From Aldehydirespirator sp965204415 (lineage in GTDB: Bacteria > Actinomycetota > Acidimicrobiia > Acidimicrobiales > Aldehydirespiratoraceae): a stretch of 64,000 nucleotides of DNA. This document shows, in pieces, positions 25,476 to 33,420 of the stretch. The stretch lies in NCBI GenBank assembly GCA_965204415.1, contig CBDBEL010000004.1, positions 124,001 to 188,000 on the forward strand. Reading direction: 5' to 3'. A model generated the notes under the pieces. It had not been told where the DNA came from, searched no databases, and saw nothing but the letters and a program-made list of their open reading frames with translations. How positions within the stretch are numbered: the first letter of the stretch is position 1; each line of letters starts with the position of its first letter. A program made the position numbers and the translations under genes.

Positions 25476-26588
25476 AAGGAGATCCTGGCCGAACTTGATC
25501 GCTGGCAGCGAGCCGGGGAGCAGGCCGCGGTGGCTCGCGTCGTCGATCTAGAGGGCTCCGGACCTCGCTCGCCCGGCGCCGCGATGGCGGTGACCGCGGA
25601 GGCCGAGGTGGTCGGCTCGGTGTCGGGCGGCTGCGTGGAGGGCGCGGTGGTGACCGAGTCGTTGGAGGTGATGGCCGCCGGCGACCGGCGCATCGTCACC
25701 TTCGGCTACAGCGACGACGAGGCCTTCGCGGTCGGCCTCACCTGCGGCGGGACCATCCACCTGTTCTTGGAGCCCCTGGAATGGGGTCCGGTCCATGACG
25801 CTCTCGCAGCGGACCTGGCCGAGGAGTCCCCGGCAGCGCTGGCCACGGTGGTGGAGGGCCCCGGGACGGGTGCCAAGATGCTGGTGCGCCCCGAGGGGGT
25901 TCCGACGGTCGGCTCGCTGGGCACGACCGGCCTCGACCGGGCTGTGCAGCGAGACGCCCGGGGCGAGCTGGTGGCCGGCCGCTCGGGCCTGCGCCGCTAT
26001 TCCCAGCAGGGCGAGTACTCCGAGCAGGGCGAGATCCGCGGCCAAGAGGTGGCCGTGTTCGTCGAGTCGTTCGCCCCTCCGCCCCGGATGCTGATCTTCG
26101 GCGCGGTGGACTTCACGGCGGCGCTGGCCAGGGTGGCCAAGGTGCTCGGCTACCGGGTGACGGTCTGCGACGCCCGGCCGGTGTTCGCCACCTCCAAGCG
26201 GTTCCCGATGGCCGACGAGGTCGTGGTCTCGTGGCCCGACCGGCTGCTAGACGAGGCCGGGCACGGGCTCGGCCCGAGGGACGCGGTCTGCGTGCTCACC
26301 CACGACGCCAAGTTCGACGTGCCCGCCATCTGCTCGGCTCTGGGCACCGACGTCGGCTACATCGGGGTGATGGGCAGCCGCCGCACCCACGACGACCGCA
26401 CCCGCCGACTGATCGAGGTCGGCGTGACCCAGGAGCAGTTGGGCCGCCTGCGCTCGCCCATCGGGCTCGACATCGGCGCGGCCACCCCCGAGGAGACCGC
26501 GGTGTCGATCCTCTCGGAGATCATCTCGCTGCGCACCGGCCGCGAGGCCCGGGCCCTATCCGCCACCACCGGCCCCATCCACGACTGA
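25473..26588 (+). CDS. XdhC/CoxF-family molybdenum cofactor maturation protein
   Basis: A 371-residue XdhC/CoxI family member. The N-terminal XdhC domain contains GSVSGGCVEGAV and LTCGGTIHLFLEPL; its cysteines are implicated in sulfuration and insertion of the cofactor in characterised homologues. The C-terminal Rossmann-like domain has LIFGAVDFTAALARVAKVLGY, VLTHDAKFDVPA, GYIGVMGSRRTHDDR and the final LDIGAATPEETAVSILSEI. A short internal duplication (YSQQGEYSEQGE) lies mid-protein. The native GTG 25473 is preceded by two mini-ORFs. It completes the MoxR-vWA-XdhC block and converges with hipA 6 nt away. Confidence 0.92.
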   Translation: MKEILAELDRWQRAGEQAAVARVVDLEGSGPRSPGAAMAVTAEAEVVGSVSGGCVEGAVVTESLEVMAAGDRRIVTFGYSDDEAFAVGLTCGGTIHLFLEPLEWGPVHDALAADLAEESPAALATVVEGPGTGAKMLVRPEGVPTVGSLGTTGLDRAVQRDARGELVAGRSGLRRYSQQGEYSEQGEIRGQEVAVFVESFAPPPRMLIFGAVDFTAALARVAKVLGYRVTVCDARPVFATSKRFPMADEVVVSWPDRLLDEAGHGLGPRDAVCVLTHDAKFDVPAICSALGTDVGYIGVMGSRRTHDDRTRRLIEVGVTQEQLGRLRSPIGLDIGAATPEETAVSILSEIISLRTGREARALSATTGPIHD

Positions 26589-26594
26589 CCTCCA

Positions 26595-27908
26595 TCACCG
26601 CGGAGGCCAGCCGTCAGATCGCGGGAGCCTCATGCGGCCAGCCACAAGAGAGCCCAGAGCCTTGTCCGCTAGCCTCTGGGAGAGGCCGTGCAGCAGGGGC
26701 AGTGCCTGTGAGGCCCGGTCCTCGTCTGGGAGGTTGTCGATGGCGTCGCTAATCGCGGATGGGGTGCCGCGCATGATCTCGGCTGCCCGGTCAACGACGG
26801 CGTCGGCATCTAGTCGCAGCGCCTCGGCGACCGCGGCCCAGGCGGACGGCCTGCTGGACGTTCGCCATGTCCGGTCGTCTCCCGTCGCCATGGCCGTACT
26901 GATCTCCTCGGGGTCGCCCGAGGCGTAGGGCAGGAACGAGATGACGTCGTACAGCGGGGCGAGATGGACGTCCGGGCCGTCGAGCAGGAGGCTGTAGTTC
27001 TTGGCGTGTCCGTCGGTGGCGGCGATCGCCCAGCTGAAGATCAAGGCATCGCAGAACCGCCGACGGGCATCTCGGCTCTCGCTCGCTTCATGGAACAGGA
27101 GGTCGCCCACATCGCGTGGCGTGGGGCCTCCATCGATCTGGTACTTCTCGGCGGGGCTCAGGCCAAGCGCTTGGCAGAGATCCTCATTGTGCCGCCTGTG
27201 CAGAACACCGCCCGACCGGACGCGATCAAAGCGGGTCACGACCAGAACCCGCTCCGACTCAAATCGCGCCAGATCTGTGAGCGCTGTGTCGATTCCCAGG
27301 TTCCGTGCGGCGGTCATGCACACATGCTCCACCGCCTCTGCATCCGTGTGCGATGCCATCCCTGGCTTCAGGATGTGAGTCGTTGGTGTGTTGCCGTAGG
27401 GGACGCACCACTGGCTCCCGTCCCAGTGAAGGGCGCACTTGGGCTGTGCCCCGGCAAGGCTGAAGCGGCCGGACGTGCCGACGCCGCTCCAGTCTGACCA
27501 ATCGCGTCGGACCCGTCTGATCCACTCGGCCACCTCGCGTTCGCCCTGCGGTTCTAGGCCGCTGCTCCGATTGTCGCGACACTCCTCGTCGCCCGGGAGA
27601 CAGAACTGAACTGCACCAGCACAATCCAGGCCGATCGGCGTGCCCAGCAAGTCCATGGCACTGGCCGAGCGGGCGCCCACACGATCCGCCCATTTCCGGC
27701 GAGCCTGGACGCTGTCGGGCAACAGCCCGTCGATCCAGAGCGCCACGTTGTGCTCTCCGCTGCCCAACGGGGCGCTGAGCGACAGGGGAGTGCTGCGCCC
27801 TCCTGCCAGATAGCTCCTGTCGTAACGGAACATTGCCGCCCGCCCCTCGTTCGTGGCGGTGATCTCGCCGGCCAGCCTGCCCTCGATGAACACCACTAGG
27901 TCAGGCAT
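26595..27908 (-). CDS. hipA: HipA-family Ser/Thr kinase toxin
   Basis: A 437-residue HipA kinase. Landmarks: FSLAGAQPK, with Ser150 at the position of the autophosphorylated Ser150 of E. coli HipA, then the ATP-binding ILKPG lysine (K181). The catalytic loop is TDGHAKNYSLL (D299, N304) and the metal-binding Asp is in LAPLYD (D321). All key residues are present, so the kinase looks active. The E. coli enzyme phosphorylates glutamyl-tRNA synthetase and causes persistence; other HipAs hit other targets. It is downstream of hipB with an 8-nt overlap. Confidence 0.92.
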   Translation of the reverse strand: MPDLVVFIEGRLAGEITATNEGRAAMFRYDRSYLAGGRSTPLSLSAPLGSGEHNVALWIDGLLPDSVQARRKWADRVGARSASAMDLLGTPIGLDCAGAVQFCLPGDEECRDNRSSGLEPQGEREVAEWIRRVRRDWSDWSGVGTSGRFSLAGAQPKCALHWDGSQWCVPYGNTPTTHILKPGMASHTDAEAVEHVCMTAARNLGIDTALTDLARFESERVLVVTRFDRVRSGGVLHRRHNEDLCQALGLSPAEKYQIDGGPTPRDVGDLLFHEASESRDARRRFCDALIFSWAIAATDGHAKNYSLLLDGPDVHLAPLYDVISFLPYASGDPEEISTAMATGDDRTWRTSSRPSAWAAVAEALRLDADAVVDRAAEIMRGTPSAISDAIDNLPDEDRASQALPLLHGLSQRLADKALGSLVAGRMRLPRSDGWPPR

Positions 27909-28200
27909 TCACGGGCCCCTCCGATGCACTCCGGGGCGACTGGGCTCGCCGCACGAAGGCCAACTCGAAGCCCAACTCGAAGAGGACCGCGTTGAGCGTC
28001 TCCAGGCGAGCGCTGCGATGGCCGTTCTCCAGCACGGAGATGGCCTCGCGCGACACCCCGGCGGCGGCGGCCACCTCCGACTGGGTGAGGCCGGCGGCCC
28101 GGCGTGCATCCCGCAGGGACCGCCCAATGCGCTTCGGAGAACGCATCCCCACATACGCGAACCCGTCATCTGGCGGCTGAGATTCCGAACGTCCCCGCAT
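27901..28200 (-). CDS. hipB: HipB-like antitoxin with XRE-family helix-turn-helix
   Basis: A 99-residue DNA-binding protein. The HTH runs from IGRSLRDARRAAGLTQSEVAAAAGVSREAISVLENG to FELGFELAFVRR, the usual HipB form with a short C-terminal tail. It overlaps hipA by 8 nt, so the pair is cotranscribed and translationally linked. ATG 28200 gives 99 residues; an internal ATG at 28146 would start nearer the HTH. It probably represses its own operon through the palindrome just upstream. Confidence 0.88.
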   Translation of the reverse strand: MRGRSESQPPDDGFAYVGMRSPKRIGRSLRDARRAAGLTQSEVAAAAGVSREAISVLENGHRSARLETLNAVLFELGFELAFVRRAQSPRSASEGPVNA

Positions 28201-28205
28201 GGCTT

Positions 28206-28221
28206 CATCCTACTCTGGATG
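28206..28221 (-). promoter_or_regulatory. Candidate HipB operator
   Basis: CATCC-TACTCT-GGATG is a 5-bp inverted repeat starting 5 nt upstream of the hipB ATG. It resembles the E. coli HipB operator (TATCC N8 GGATA), but the spacer is 6 instead of 8. The position and sequence support an operator; binding is inferred. Confidence 0.45.
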
Positions 28222-28298
28222 TGGTGCATGCGTAACAAAGAGGCTCGTGTGGCGGATGCGTCACATTCGAGTCCATGTTGCATTCTCGTCACACATGT

Positions 28299-28356
28299 AG
28301 TGCCGGAGAGCCACCCCCACGCCGTTGGGAGACCGGTGGGGTGGTGCTCCGGCACT
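28299..28356. repeat. Long imperfect inverted repeat in the hipB-histidine kinase gap
   Basis: AGTGCCGGAGAGCCACCCCC (28299 on, arm to 28320) and the arm 28336-28356 ending GCTCCGGCACT pair over about 20 positions with one bulge and minor mismatch, around a 15-nt loop. There is no U-run. It could be a bidirectional terminator, a structured RNA or a palindromic repeat. Apart from this hairpin, the operator at 28206 and dispersed repeat C, the 375-nt gap 28201-28575 shows nothing I recognise. Confidence 0.7.
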
Positions 28357-28371
28357 TGCGTGACCGCAGCC

Positions 28372-28505
28372 TAAGAGGCCGAGCGAGTAGGCGGGATGAC
28401 GCGGCCCATACGGCGCGAGGCCGTGGGCGGTGTTGCTGTGATTTGGGCGGCCCGTGAGCGCAGCGAACAAGAGCGGGAAAGACCCCGGTGCAACGCGACG
28501 GACTT
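28372..28505 (+). repeat. Dispersed repeat copy C
   Basis: Begins TAAGAGGCCGAGCGAGTAGG, passes through GGCCCATACGGCGCGAGGCC and the core CCGTGAGCGCAGCGAACAAG, and ends GAGCGGGAAAGACC with a CAACGCGACG block. Copy D has the same blocks in the same order and orientation. It lies between the hipB 5' end and the 3' end of the histidine kinase gene. Confidence 0.85.
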
Positions 28506-28575
28506 GCACCTGCCCGCGCACCTCATTAGTCGACTGGGCTGCGCCGCGCTGGCGAGCCTCTGGCGCCGGTGCTTG

Positions 28576-30228
28576 TCAAGCTGTCGCGGGCAGGACGACG
28601 GTGAAGCGGGCCCCGCCCAGGGGGGAGTCCTCGACCGTGACCCGGCCGCCCATCTCGGTGACGAGGGCCTTCACCACGGCCAGGCCCAGCCCGGCGCCTC
28701 CGGTGTCGCGGCTGCGGTCCTCGGAAAGCCGGGTGAAGCGCTCGAAGATCCGGTCCCGGTCGGCTTCGCCGATCCCGGTGCCGTCGTCGTCGATGCTGAG
28801 CACCACTTCGCGCCCCTGCGACGAGGTCGGGCCTGGTGCCGGGCGGCTCGTCAGACTCACCGCGGCCTGCCCGCGGGCATGGTGGGCCGCGTTGTCGAGC
28901 AGGTGGGCGACGACACGGCTGGCGCTGCTGGGAGCGGCGGTCACCCTGCCGGCGGACACGGCGCTCACGTCGACGGGAACGATCCGGCTTCTGGCCGCCT
29001 CCTCCAGGACTATGTCGTCGAGGTCGATGGCCTCGGCCGGCGTCGGGCTGCGGCTCTCGTCGTGGCGGGCCAGGACCAGCAGGTCGTCGACGATGCGCTG
29101 CAAACGCCCGGCCTCGGCGAGGACGCCGGATGCGAGGTCGGCGACCGGCGTGTCGTCCGGTCTCCTCAGCGCGACCTCGGCTTCGCTGCGCAGCACCGCG
29201 ACCGGCGTCCTCAGCTCGTGGGAGGCGTCGGACACGAACTGCCGCAGCCGGGTGTCGCTGTGCTCGAGCCGGTCGAGCATGGCGTTCATGGTGGCGGCCA
29301 GCCGGTCGATCTCGTCGCCGGTGCCGGGCTGGGGAACCCGATCCCCCAGTGTCCCGGCGTTGATCCGTCGGGCCTGCTCGGTGATCCGCTCCACCGGGCG
29401 CAGCGCCCGTCCGGTGAGCATCCAGGCCGCCAGCGCCGCGGCCAGCACCGCGAGCGGGGTGGCGATCCACATGATGGACCGGACGCGGTCGACGCTGAGG
29501 ATCACATCGCCGACGTCGGCGGCCACGACGAAGTCGGTGCCGCCCATGTCGCGGCGGGCGAAGGCGATCCGCTGGGTGGCGCGGATCCGGCTGTCGCCGG
29601 GATCGACGCTGGTCGACAGGTCCTTGAGCACGGCCGGCTCGAACCCGCCCGTCTCGTAGACCAGGTCGACGAGGCCGAAGACGGTGATGACGGGATGATC
29701 CAACGAGTCCCGCTCCAGCAGCCTCAATCCGGCGCCGTCGCTGAGGGAGAAGGCCGCGATGGCGCCGTCGCTCATGACCACGGGCACGCCCGACCGGCGG
29801 TCCGATCCGGTGATGTCGAGCAGGCCGTCGAGATGTCCGACGCGGTCGAGGTGTGTCAGAGCCTCCCGGATCCGGCCCGCCTCGTCGAGCAGGAAGGGAG
29901 CCGCGTCCGGGCTGAATCCGCTCGGCTCGATTCCCGACGGGTCGTCCTGTTGGAAGCTGTCGTCGGACTGCGCGGATTGCTCAGTCGTGCCCGCTAGGCC
30001 CGCATCCGGGCGGCGCATGAGGTAGAGGAGGTGTCCTGTGTTCTCAGCCTGGCCGGCGGCCACGCCGTCGAACATGTCGTCGAGCAGTGCCCCCTCCACC
30101 CGGTCCGGGCCGATCACGGTGGCCGGCACCAGCACCAGCGCCGCGGCCAGACCGACCAGCACGGTCATCCGGGTCCGCACCGTCAGGCGGGGCAGCCGCC
30201 TAGCCGGCCCCGACCGGCGGCGGGTCAT
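28576..30228 (-). CDS. Two-component sensor histidine kinase
   Basis: A 550-residue membrane kinase. TM1 is MTVLVGLAAALVLVPATVIG, followed by about 200 residues outside the membrane, TM2 (WIATPLAVLAAALAAWMLTG) and HAMP. The HisKA phospho-acceptor is H337 in SDASHELRTP. The ATPase domain has the N box LLDNAAHHARGQ, DDDGTGIGEADRDRIFERF and the G box DTGGAGLGLAVVKALV. I took ATG 30228 as the native start; an in-frame ATG 30303 in the upstream repeat would add 25 residues that duplicate the MTRRRSGP opening. It follows the response regulator gene on the same strand. Signal sensed unknown. Confidence 0.92.
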   Translation of the reverse strand: MTRRRSGPARRLPRLTVRTRMTVLVGLAAALVLVPATVIGPDRVEGALLDDMFDGVAAGQAENTGHLLYLMRRPDAGLAGTTEQSAQSDDSFQQDDPSGIEPSGFSPDAAPFLLDEAGRIREALTHLDRVGHLDGLLDITGSDRRSGVPVVMSDGAIAAFSLSDGAGLRLLERDSLDHPVITVFGLVDLVYETGGFEPAVLKDLSTSVDPGDSRIRATQRIAFARRDMGGTDFVVAADVGDVILSVDRVRSIMWIATPLAVLAAALAAWMLTGRALRPVERITEQARRINAGTLGDRVPQPGTGDEIDRLAATMNAMLDRLEHSDTRLRQFVSDASHELRTPVAVLRSEAEVALRRPDDTPVADLASGVLAEAGRLQRIVDDLLVLARHDESRSPTPAEAIDLDDIVLEEAARSRIVPVDVSAVSAGRVTAAPSSASRVVAHLLDNAAHHARGQAAVSLTSRPAPGPTSSQGREVVLSIDDDGTGIGEADRDRIFERFTRLSEDRSRDTGGAGLGLAVVKALVTEMGGRVTVEDSPLGGARFTVVLPATA

Positions 30229-30449
30229 CTCGTCACCTAGTGGCCGGCGCCGCGGGCTGCGAGGGCCGGCATCGTCCCTCGGCCCCGACCGGCGGCGGGT
30301 CATCTCGTCACCTAGTGGCCGGCGCCGCGGGCTGCGAGGGCCGGCATCGTGCCTCGGCGTGGAGGGCGTGGGTCATCTCGTCACCTAGTGGCCGGCGCCG
30401 CGGGCTGCGAGGGCCGGCATCGTGCCTCGGCGTGGAGGGCGTGGGTCAT
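30229..30449 (-). repeat. Tandem copies of the response-regulator stop/kinase start junction
   Basis: Read on the - strand: unit 1 (30449-30377) and unit 2 (30376-30304) are 73 bp and identical; unit 3 (30303-30229) is 75 bp and close. Each opens with ATGACCC and ends GGCCACTAGGTGACGAG, copying the GTGACGAGATGA overlap of the native junction. Units 1 and 2 each hold a 22-codon ORF starting MTHALHAEARC. Unit 3 is in frame with the kinase. Confidence 0.93.
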
Positions 30450-31114
30450 CTCGTCACCTGGTAGCCGGCGCCGCGGACGGTACGGATCGAAGTGGTGCCG
30501 AAGGGCCGGTCGATCTTGCGCCTCAAGTAGCCGATGTAGACCTCGACGATGTTGGGGTCGCCGTCGAAGTCGAAGCCCCAGACCGCGTGGAGGAGCTCCT
30601 GTTTGGGGACCACCTCGGGGGCCCGGCTCATCAGAGCGTGCAGCACCGCCAGCTCTCTGGGGGTCAGCTCGATGTCGACGTCGCCCCGCATGCATCGGCG
30701 GGTGCCCGGGTCGAGGCTCAGGTCGCCGACTTCCAGGACGAGCGAGGGCTGGGCCCGCCCGCGGCGCATCAGGGTCCGCAGGCGGGCTGCCAGCACCACC
30801 AGCGAGAAGGGCTTGCGCAGGTAGTCGTCGGCGCCGAGATCGAGGCCCTCGGCCTCGTCGTACTCGCCGTCTTTGGCCGTCAGCATCAGGATCGGCACCC
30901 AGTTGTCCTCGGCTCTCAGGGTGCGGCAGATCTTGTAGCCGTTCATGCCCGGCAGCAGGATGTCCAGCACGACGGCCTCGTAGCGCCCTTCGCGGGCCCG
31001 CCAAAGGCCGTCGAGGCCGTCGTGGACCGCATCGACGGTGAAGCCCTCGGCTTCGAGGCCGTGCTTGATCGCCGTTGCCAGCCGCTGCTCGTCTTCGACC
31101 ACCAGGATCCTCAC
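30446..31114 (-). CDS. OmpR/PhoB-family response regulator
   Basis: A 222-residue regulator. The receiver domain has ILVVEDEQ, phosphoacceptor D51 (VVLDILLPG), LMLTAKD and the conserved K of YLRKPFS. The C-terminal winged helix (ELTPRELAVLHALMSRAPEVV, VWGFDFDGDPNIVEVYIGYLRRKID, IRTVRGAGYQV) is OmpR type. GTG 31114 is the only start that fits the family. The original stop overlaps an ATG that begins the repeated junction upstream of the kinase. It probably regulates the divergent gene at 31274. Confidence 0.94.
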   Translation of the reverse strand: MRILVVEDEQRLATAIKHGLEAEGFTVDAVHDGLDGLWRAREGRYEAVVLDILLPGMNGYKICRTLRAEDNWVPILMLTAKDGEYDEAEGLDLGADDYLRKPFSLVVLAARLRTLMRRGRAQPSLVLEVGDLSLDPGTRRCMRGDVDIELTPRELAVLHALMSRAPEVVPKQELLHAVWGFDFDGDPNIVEVYIGYLRRKIDRPFGTTSIRTVRGAGYQVTR

Positions 31115-31167
31115 ACCGCAAGTCTGCCCGACCTCCGCTGGTCGGGTTCTCGCCTTCCTGAGAATGC

Positions 31168-31194
31168 TCTCAGCCGCTCTCAGCCTGGTCTCAG
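31168..31194 (+). promoter_or_regulatory. Direct repeats TCTCAG, candidate response-regulator boxes
   Basis: TCTCAG occurs at 31168, 31178 and 31189, with spacing of 10 and 11 bp, about one helical turn. Tandem half-sites with this spacing are how OmpR-family dimers usually bind. They lie 80-105 bp upstream of ATG 31274 and in the divergent region of the regulator gene, so they may serve both. Confidence 0.5.
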
Positions 31195-31273
31195 GGTGCG
31201 TCTGCCATGGTGGGAATCCCCAAGGACCGGGGAGGCCCGGTCCGATCCAACCCACATGACAAGGAGAAAGAGA

Positions 31274-31828
31274 ATGTCATCCACCATCCCCCCCACCACC
31301 GAGAGCGCCGGGGCGCCGTCAGACGCGGAGCCCCGAGGGCCGTCGCGTCCGCGTCGCCGCCCGATGCTGGTCGGCTCGCTCGCCGGGTTCGCAGCGCTGG
31401 CCGTGCTGATCGCCGTCTGGGCCGCAGTCCCGGCCAGTGCCCGGAGCGAATCGCCGGACCCCGTAGCCGACGGGGCCGACGTGTCCTACGAGCAGTGCGT
31501 GGAGGCCGCCCTCGCTGCGTTCGGCCCGGTCGAGGAGGCCTCCAGCGAGCCCAGCGAGGCCGGTGACGGCGACGGGACGGTCCCCGGCGCCGGGACCGGC
31601 GATCCGCTGAAGTCGGGCGACACCGCCACCGCCGGGGACGGGACGGTCCCCGACCCGCTCGACGATGAGGAGGTGCATCCGAACAGCCCGGCCCACGAGA
31701 TGTGCACCGAGGACTGCGCCGAGGACGAGCAGTGCGCCCGGCCCACGGAGTTCATCGTCGTGCGCGACGACAACGTCGAGACGATCAGCTTCGAGAACCC
31801 AGAACCCGAAGGCGACTCCGCCGGCTAG
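31274..31828 (+). CDS. Membrane-anchored acidic protein with Cys-rich C-terminus, unknown function
   Basis: A 184-residue protein I cannot place in a named family. A Pro/Arg-rich cytoplasmic start is followed by one membrane segment or uncleaved signal (LVGSLAGFAALAVLIAVWAA, about residues 32-52). The extracytoplasmic part is acidic, with a repeated GDGTVPG/GDGTVPD motif and a cysteine cluster (MCTEDCAEDEQCA) near residues 140-152. A strong AAGGAGA ribosome binding site precedes ATG 31274. Divergent from the two-component system and behind TCTCAG repeats, it may be a regulon member or accessory sensor. The Cys/Asp cluster would suit metal or redox sensing, but that is speculation. Confidence 0.75.
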   Translation: MSSTIPPTTESAGAPSDAEPRGPSRPRRRPMLVGSLAGFAALAVLIAVWAAVPASARSESPDPVADGADVSYEQCVEAALAAFGPVEEASSEPSEAGDGDGTVPGAGTGDPLKSGDTATAGDGTVPDPLDDEEVHPNSPAHEMCTEDCAEDEQCARPTEFIVVRDDNVETISFENPEPEGDSAG

Positions 31829-31885
31829 CAACCGTCCCGGGGTCTCGCACCCCGGCAAGGCCTCCCAACCTTCCCCCTTCCCCTG

Positions 31886-31920
31886 ACTGGGCCGGGCTGC
31901 CCCCCGCAGCCCGGCCCAGT
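31886..31920 (+). terminator. Perfect 15-bp hairpin after the acidic membrane protein gene
   Basis: ACTGGGCCGGGCTGC (31886-31900), loop CCCCC, GCAGCCCGGCCCAGT (31906-31920). It lies 58 nt after the stop at 31828. No U-run follows, which is common for terminators in very GC-rich actinobacteria. The rest of the gap to 32095 shows no other clear feature. Confidence 0.7.
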
Positions 31921-32095
31921 TGCCTCCCAATGCCACCCGCTGGCCGAGCAGATGGTGCCAGGGGTGCTGCTGGTGGTGTCACTGGCTTGAACTCGGGAGA
32001 CCCCCGGAACAGGCAGTCCTCCAGGGGGCGCTGTGATTGGTGTTGGCAGCGCTGATGGCGGGCAGACTGGCGCGGTGATGGGAGAGCGCGGCGGC

Positions 32096-32683
32096 GTGAC
32101 GGACGAGCACGGCGAGGGTCCCCGGCTGGGGGTGGCCGCGGTGGTGCTGGCCGCGGGGGCCGGGGTCCGGTTCGACGGCGAACGGCACAAGCTGCTGTGC
32201 GAGGTGGGGGGCGTGCCGCTGGTTCGCCGGGCTGTGGACTCGGCGGTGGCCGCCGACCTCGACGAGACCATCGTGGTGATGGGCGCGGTCGACCTGCTGG
32301 AGGTGCTGCCCGAGGAGGTCACTGTCCTGCACAACGAGGCCTGGGAGCAGGGCCAGGCCACGTCGCTGGCCGCGGCCGTGAGCTACGCGGGCTCGCGGGG
32401 CCACCGGGCCGTCGTGTTCGGGTGCGGCGACCAGCCCGGAGTGCCGGCCTCGGCCTGGGCCGCGGTGGCCGAGGCCGACTGCGACCTCGCGGTGGCCGAC
32501 TTCGGCGGCGCCCGCCGGCCGCCGGTCCGGATCGGCGCGGCGCTGTGGAGCTACCTGCCCCTCACCGGCGACGAGGGCGGGCGGGTACTGATGCGCCGCA
32601 GACCGGAGTTGGTGCGGGCGATACCCTGCGAGGGCAACCCCGACGACATCGACACGCTGGAGGACCTGCGAAAATGGAACTGA
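32096..32683 (+). CDS. MocA/MobA-like nucleotidyltransferase
   Basis: A 195-residue NTP-transferase-fold protein. The nucleotide-binding loop is VVLAAGAGVRFDGERHKLL (LAAGxGxRF...K), followed by HNEAWEQGQATSLAAAV, and CGDQPGVPASAW with metal-binding Asp. These are typical of molybdenum cofactor cytidylyltransferase (MocA), which makes the cytosine-dinucleotide cofactor needed by CoxL/XDH enzymes. I chose GTG 32096 with GGGAGAG 9 nt upstream; ATG 32078 and GTG 32033 are longer alternatives. It overlaps coxG by 10 nt, strengthening the link to molybdenum hydroxylases. Confidence 0.8.
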   Translation: MTDEHGEGPRLGVAAVVLAAGAGVRFDGERHKLLCEVGGVPLVRRAVDSAVAADLDETIVVMGAVDLLEVLPEEVTVLHNEAWEQGQATSLAAAVSYAGSRGHRAVVFGCGDQPGVPASAWAAVAEADCDLAVADFGGARRPPVRIGAALWSYLPLTGDEGGRVLMRRRPELVRAIPCEGNPDDIDTLEDLRKWN

Positions 32684-33354
32684 ACGACTCATTCGAGGTG
32701 GCCCATCCCATCGGCGCGGTGTGGGATGTCCTCACCGACGTGGAGCGCATCGCGCCGTGCCTGCCCGGCGCGCAGCTCACCGGCAGCGACGGCGACGTCC
32801 ACGAGGGCCTGGTCAAGGTCAAGGTCGGCCCGATCACGTCGCAGTACAAGGGCAAGGCCTCCTTCACCGAGCGGGACGACGCCGCCCACCGGCTGCTGAT
32901 GTCGGCCAGCGGGCGCGACACCCGGGGCGCGGGCAACGCCTCGGCCGAGATCACGGTGGCCCTCGAGGCGCTGACCGACACGTCCACCCAGGTGAGCGTC
33001 CACACCGACCTCACCATCACCGGCAAGGTCGCCCAGTTCGGTCGGGGCGTGCTGGCCGATGTCAGCCGCAAGCTGATGGGACAGTTCGCCGACAACCTGG
33101 CCGCGCTGGTGGCCGCCGACGTCACCGCCGATGAGTCCCCGGAGGCTGCCGGCGATGCGGAGGAGGCCAGCGAGTCCGGCGACGGCGGTCCGGCCGAGTC
33201 AGCGGCCGAGGCCGCGGCTCCCGAGCCCCCCGCCGAGGTCGAGGCCGTCGACCTCCTGGAAGTGGCCGGAGCCCCGGTGCTGAAGCGCCTCCTGCCCGTG
33301 GTGCTCGCGGTCGTTCTGATCCTTGTCGTGATCATCGTTGCCGTGGCCGTCTAG
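32674..33354 (+). CDS. CoxG-family SRPBCC protein with C-terminal membrane anchor
   Basis: A 226-residue protein. The N-terminal 150 residues are the CoxG SRPBCC fold (NDSFEVAHPIGAVWDVLTDVERIAPCLPGAQL, GLVKVKVGPITSQYKGKASF, SAEITVALEAL, GRGVLADVSRKLMGQFADNLAAL). An acidic Ala/Glu linker and a C-terminal hydrophobic anchor (LLPVVLAVVLILVVIIVAVAV) follow. CoxG proteins in carboxidotrophs are thought to help recruit CO dehydrogenase to the membrane. The overlap with the MocA-like gene makes a two-gene operon. No catalytic subunit is adjacent. Confidence 0.9.
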   Translation: MELNDSFEVAHPIGAVWDVLTDVERIAPCLPGAQLTGSDGDVHEGLVKVKVGPITSQYKGKASFTERDDAAHRLLMSASGRDTRGAGNASAEITVALEALTDTSTQVSVHTDLTITGKVAQFGRGVLADVSRKLMGQFADNLAALVAADVTADESPEAAGDAEEASESGDGGPAESAAEAAAPEPPAEVEAVDLLEVAGAPVLKRLLPVVLAVVLILVVIIVAVAV

Positions 33355-33420
33355 GTCTGCCGCCCACATCGGTGCTAGCTATCGCAATCTGCTAGCAGTG
33401 TCGTACGCACTGGGCTGTTG

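Noticed and set aside
28261..28521. An 86-codon - strand frame between hipB and the histidine kinase gene
   Set aside because: It is mostly the dispersed repeat read as protein, with no ribosome binding site and no family. Only copy B lies in a gene that is otherwise convincing.
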